This document shows, piece after piece, positions 6,776 to 9,291 of a stretch of DNA of 9,291 nt. The DNA is taken from contig CAYYQW010000111.1 in assembly GCA_964472505.1 (NCBI GenBank), positions 1 to 9,291 of the forward strand. Reading direction: 5' to 3'. Numbering within the stretch: the first letter of the stretch is position 1; the number at the start of each line of letters is the position of its first letter. Under the pieces are notes generated by a model, which worked only from the letters and a program-made list of their open reading frames with translations, did not search any database and was not told the origin of the DNA. Source of the stretch: JAYEIA01 sp964472505 (lineage in GTDB: Bacteria > Bacteroidota > Bacteroidia > Bacteroidales > JAADGE01). Both the position numbers and the translations under genes were made by a program.

Positions 6776-9037
6776 ATGAAAAGAATTACCATTTTAATCG
6801 TCATCTTGTTTGCATTTTCTCAGATTGTAAATGCACAAGTAACCAACAAAAACAAACAAGCAACAAAAGCAAGTTACGTTTACAAACAATCAAAAAACTG
6901 CTCGCCTTACACGGCATTGTTGTTGTCAAACTTAAAGCAAAAACGAAATGCTGATTATCTGACAGAACATTTTAATTTGATAAAATCAGATAATGAAACC
7001 TATGTAAGTGCTTTTATTAAAACAGACGGCAGCATTGATAAGTCATTGCTTGCTGATTACGGTGTAAAACTGAACACACAGGTCGGTAATATTTACACTT
7101 CGTTAATCCCTATCAATCAACTCGAAAATGTATTATTAGTAGAAGGACTTGAATATTTGGAAATCGGGCACAAAGTAAAACCCAAATTAGATGCTGCAAG
7201 AGAGCAAACATGGGTAAACTGGGTGCATAACGGCACAGGTTTAACCCAATCTTACACAGGTGATGGCGTTGTAGTTGGTGTTATTGATGGTGGTTTTGAT
7301 TATACGCACCCCACCTTCTACAATGCTGATTACACTCAATACAGAATAAGCAGAGTATGGGAACAGGGTGAAAGTGGCACACCACCATCAGGATATAGTT
7401 ATGGAAATGAACTTGTTGGACATACAACAATTTTAAACAACGCAAACGATGGAACTGATGCCGGCAGTCATGGAACTCATGTAGCCGGAATTGCAGCAGG
7501 TAGTGGGTCTGCATTAAGTGATACATATAAGGGTGTTGCTTATGAAAGTGAGTTAGTTTTAGTCCCATCAAACTACTCAAATGTAGGACTCGCTGAAGGA
7601 ATTGAATATATATTTGATTATGCCAATTCTGCTGGAAAACCGGCAGTTGTTAATATGAGTTTAGGTAGTCATATTGGTCCTCATGATGGCACATCTGTTT
7701 TAGACCAACTCTTTGATATATTATCAGGAGAAGGGAAAATATTAGTTGGTGCAGCAGGAAATGAAGGTGGCGATAAGTTGCATTTGGATTATGATTTTGG
7801 CACAGACGAGACTGTTTACAGTTTTATTACTTTTCCCGAAAATATAGAACATCCGAGTGCCGGCGATACATTTATTGATATTTGGGGAGAACCGGGTGAA
7901 GATTTCACAGTTGCAATAAATGTATATAATATAGATGCTGATGAATATGAAGATTATACAGATTATATTTCAACTTCAACAGACGGAACATACAACTATA
8001 CCTTGCAAGATAGCGACCCTATGTACTCAGATGAAGTTCCTGTTACAATAGTGGTTGAGCATTCAAACCCACATAACAACAAACCTCATGTCTATATTGA
8101 ATTTGATAATACAGACCAAGATGAAAGCGGTGATATTTATGACTATGTAATGCTTGAAGTAATCGGAACAAATACAAGTTTTGATGCTTGGTGTAGCGGT
8201 GCCGGTGAAGCGTTATTCACAAATTTAGGAGCATCAAATCCAATTCTTGACGGAAATACAAATTTAACTGTTGGTGAAATTGGCGGGACAGCAAATTCTA
8301 TTATTTCTGTTGGTGCATACAATTCTAAGAACAGCTATACTGATTTTCAAGGCAACCAACATACCTTCTCATACGATGTAGGAGAAATAGCGAATTTTTC
8401 AAGTTTGGGTCCAACGGCAGACGGCAGAACAAAACCAGATATTACTGCACCAGGGAACAAAATTGTTTCTTCTGTGAACTCTTTTGATGCAAATTATACA
8501 AGCACAAGTTCAAAAGTCATCGCAAACGTAAATAATGGAACAGATTATTGGTGGTTTGCAACAATGCAAGGAACATCAATGGCAAGTCCAATGGTTGCCG
8601 GAATAGTTGCTTTATGGCTTGAAACAGACCCAACATTAACGCCTACTGAAATTAAACAATTTATGCAAAATAATGCGTGGACAGATAGTTATACAGGTTC
8701 AGTACCAAACAATACATGGGGATATGGAAAGGTTGATGCTCACGAGACTATAAAAGCAATTGAATTAGCATCAGGCCTTAATGATTTTGATTTAAACGAT
8801 AATTTATCAATTTATCCCAATCCTTCAAGCGGAAAGTTTGTCGTTAATATTGGAGATGAAACAATGTCAAGTTTACAAATATTTGATATTTCAGGTAAGT
8901 TGGTCTATTCAGAGCAAATTGAAAATAAAACAGAAAACAAAACTATGAATTTATCACATCTTACTAATGGTATTTATATCTTGAAATTATCAGATAGTAA
9001 ATACACAAAACAAACTAAATTGCTGATAAACAAATAA
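6776..9037 (+). CDS. T9SS-exported subtilisin-family (S8) serine protease
   Basis: A 753-residue secreted endopeptidase. The signal peptide covers residues 1-20 (cut after IVNA). A propeptide spans about 40-137. The catalytic domain spans about 160-660 with the full triad: Asp171 (VIDGGFDYTHP), His232 (SHGTHVAG) and Ser601 (GTSMASPMVAG), plus oxyanion Asn329 (AAGNEGG). Between Asn329 and the conserved ISVGAYN segment near 510 lies a large Asp/Glu/Tyr-rich beta insertion (about 340-470), longer than in plain subtilisins and reminiscent of the jelly-roll insertion of clostridial Csp proteases (inference). Residues about 674-753 are a T9SS sorting domain (SIYPNPSSGKF, NGIYILKL, KQTKLLINK). The enzyme should be exported, matured by propeptide removal and released or anchored by T9SS. 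It is second in an operon behind the propeptide-like lipoprotein. The TAA stop directly abuts an attC-like inverted repeat. Confidence 0.95.
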   Translation: MKRITILIVILFAFSQIVNAQVTNKNKQATKASYVYKQSKNCSPYTALLLSNLKQKRNADYLTEHFNLIKSDNETYVSAFIKTDGSIDKSLLADYGVKLNTQVGNIYTSLIPINQLENVLLVEGLEYLEIGHKVKPKLDAAREQTWVNWVHNGTGLTQSYTGDGVVVGVIDGGFDYTHPTFYNADYTQYRISRVWEQGESGTPPSGYSYGNELVGHTTILNNANDGTDAGSHGTHVAGIAAGSGSALSDTYKGVAYESELVLVPSNYSNVGLAEGIEYIFDYANSAGKPAVVNMSLGSHIGPHDGTSVLDQLFDILSGEGKILVGAAGNEGGDKLHLDYDFGTDETVYSFITFPENIEHPSAGDTFIDIWGEPGEDFTVAINVYNIDADEYEDYTDYISTSTDGTYNYTLQDSDPMYSDEVPVTIVVEHSNPHNNKPHVYIEFDNTDQDESGDIYDYVMLEVIGTNTSFDAWCSGAGEALFTNLGASNPILDGNTNLTVGEIGGTANSIISVGAYNSKNSYTDFQGNQHTFSYDVGEIANFSSLGPTADGRTKPDITAPGNKIVSSVNSFDANYTSTSSKVIANVNNGTDYWWFATMQGTSMASPMVAGIVALWLETDPTLTPTEIKQFMQNNAWTDSYTGSVPNNTWGYGKVDAHETIKAIELASGLNDFDLNDNLSIYPNPSSGKFVVNIGDETMSSLQIFDISGKLVYSEQIENKTENKTMNLSHLTNGIYILKLSDSKYTKQTKLLINK

Positions 9038-9171
9038 GCATAACATATGCTAAAACGACAAGTGCAGGCATTGCACGTAACTTGAAACGACAGTGCAATA
9101 ATTTATATTGTGCTGTAAATAAACATTTTACTTTCAATTCCTGCACCTGCGTTTAGCATTTTTCGTTAGAG
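9038..9171 (+). repeat. Long imperfect inverted repeat, attC-like
   Basis: It begins with GCATAAC immediately after the protease stop and ends with GTTAGAG. TAAC (9041-9044) pairs with GTTA (9165-9168). After an unpaired asymmetric spacer, ATGCTAAA-A-CG (9047-9057) pairs with CGTTTAGCAT (9150-9159), leaving one extrahelical A. GTGCAGG (9062-9068) then pairs with CCTGCAC (9140-9146). An inner hairpin (9091-9100 with 9106-9115) fills the middle. Box order, extrahelical base and 134-bp length resemble large integron attC sites, but each end departs by one base from RYYYAAC / GTTRRRY. It may also act as a terminator. Confidence 0.55.
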
Positions 9172-9270
9172 GCAAAAGAGCGATAGAAAAAATGCGATAT
9201 GAATATAGCACCCCGGTTGGGGTGCAACCTTTTGTGTTATACGGCTTTCTATCGTTATTGCACCTCTAAC
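9165..9270. repeat. Second inverted repeat, 106 bp, sharing the GTTAGAGG boundary
   Basis: GTTAGAGG (9165-9172) is the perfect complement of CCTCTAAC (9263-9270), and CGATAGAAA (9181-9189) of TTTCTATCG (9246-9254). The 8 bp between the two paired blocks mostly do not pair. The element contains no reading frame. Its left end coincides with the right end of the attC-like repeat, so the two structures are stacked. It could be a small palindromic element or an empty cassette-like unit. Confidence 0.7.
9208..9225. repeat. GC-rich hairpin nested in second inverted repeat
   Basis: GCACCCC (9208-9214) pairs perfectly with GGGGTGC (9219-9225) around a GGTT tetraloop. AACCTTTT follows on the plus strand, so weak termination of the protease operon is possible. 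It is the most GC-rich patch in the right half of the window. Confidence 0.6.
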
Positions 9271-9276
9271 GAGGTG
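9261..9276. repeat. Short hairpin at the right edge
   Basis: CACCTC (9261-9266) and GAGGTG (9271-9276) form a 6-bp stem with a TAAC loop, overlapping the right arm of the 106-bp inverted repeat. The two pairings are mutually exclusive, so the region could switch between folds. The window ends 15 bp later and nothing further can be said. Confidence 0.5.
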
Positions 9277-9291
9277 TAATAAATTGTTTAA

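Noticed and set aside
6754..6954. 66-codon plus-strand frame overlapping the lipoprotein-protease junction
   Set aside because: It is an out-of-frame shadow of the protease signal peptide and propeptide coding sequence.

Overview
The window looks like a chromosomal segment of a Bacteroidota bacterium, possibly Bacteroidales. Two large secreted proteins end in a type IX secretion system (T9SS) C-terminal sorting domain (YPNP motif, then a G-x-Y-I-L-x-(L/I) strand and a basic tail). Start codons lack Shine-Dalgarno sequences and sit behind AT-rich leaders. One operon has a TAnnTTTG-type -7 promoter element. I cannot place the organism below phylum from sequence alone.

Layout. 1-258: non-coding, ending in a terminator for the gene to its right. 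259-3114 (minus strand): a 951-residue secreted modular protein with a signal peptide, a basic linker, four Asp-rich repeats with calcium-loop-like motifs, three cadherin-like beta-sandwich repeats and a T9SS domain. 3115-3886: a long divergent intergenic region with a strong hairpin and the first copy (A) of a roughly 175-bp non-coding repeat. 3887-5434 (plus): an AlbA_2/Schlafen-type protein with a RecG-like ATPase-fold region. 5459-5750: a purine-rich tandem array of 47-bp units, followed by a terminator-like hairpin. 5955-6128: the second copy (B) of the 175-bp repeat, so copies A and B bracket the AlbA_2 gene and its array. 6333-9037 (plus): a tight two-gene operon of a small lipoprotein and a T9SS-exported subtilisin-family (S8) protease. 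9038-9291: two stacked long inverted repeats. The first starts directly at the protease stop codon and resembles an integron attC site.

How the genes relate. The clearest functional link is the operon. The 146-residue lipoprotein is a stand-alone homologue of the protease's own propeptide and is encoded 2 bp upstream of it, which suggests an inhibitor or folding chaperone acting in trans at the cell envelope. The rest looks like an accessory region assembled from separate pieces. The DNA right of about 3600 is visibly more AT-rich than the left-hand gene, genes are separated by long repeat-rich spacers, and boundaries coincide with direct or inverted repeats. Nothing ties the left-hand adhesin-like protein or the AlbA_2 protein functionally to the protease operon.
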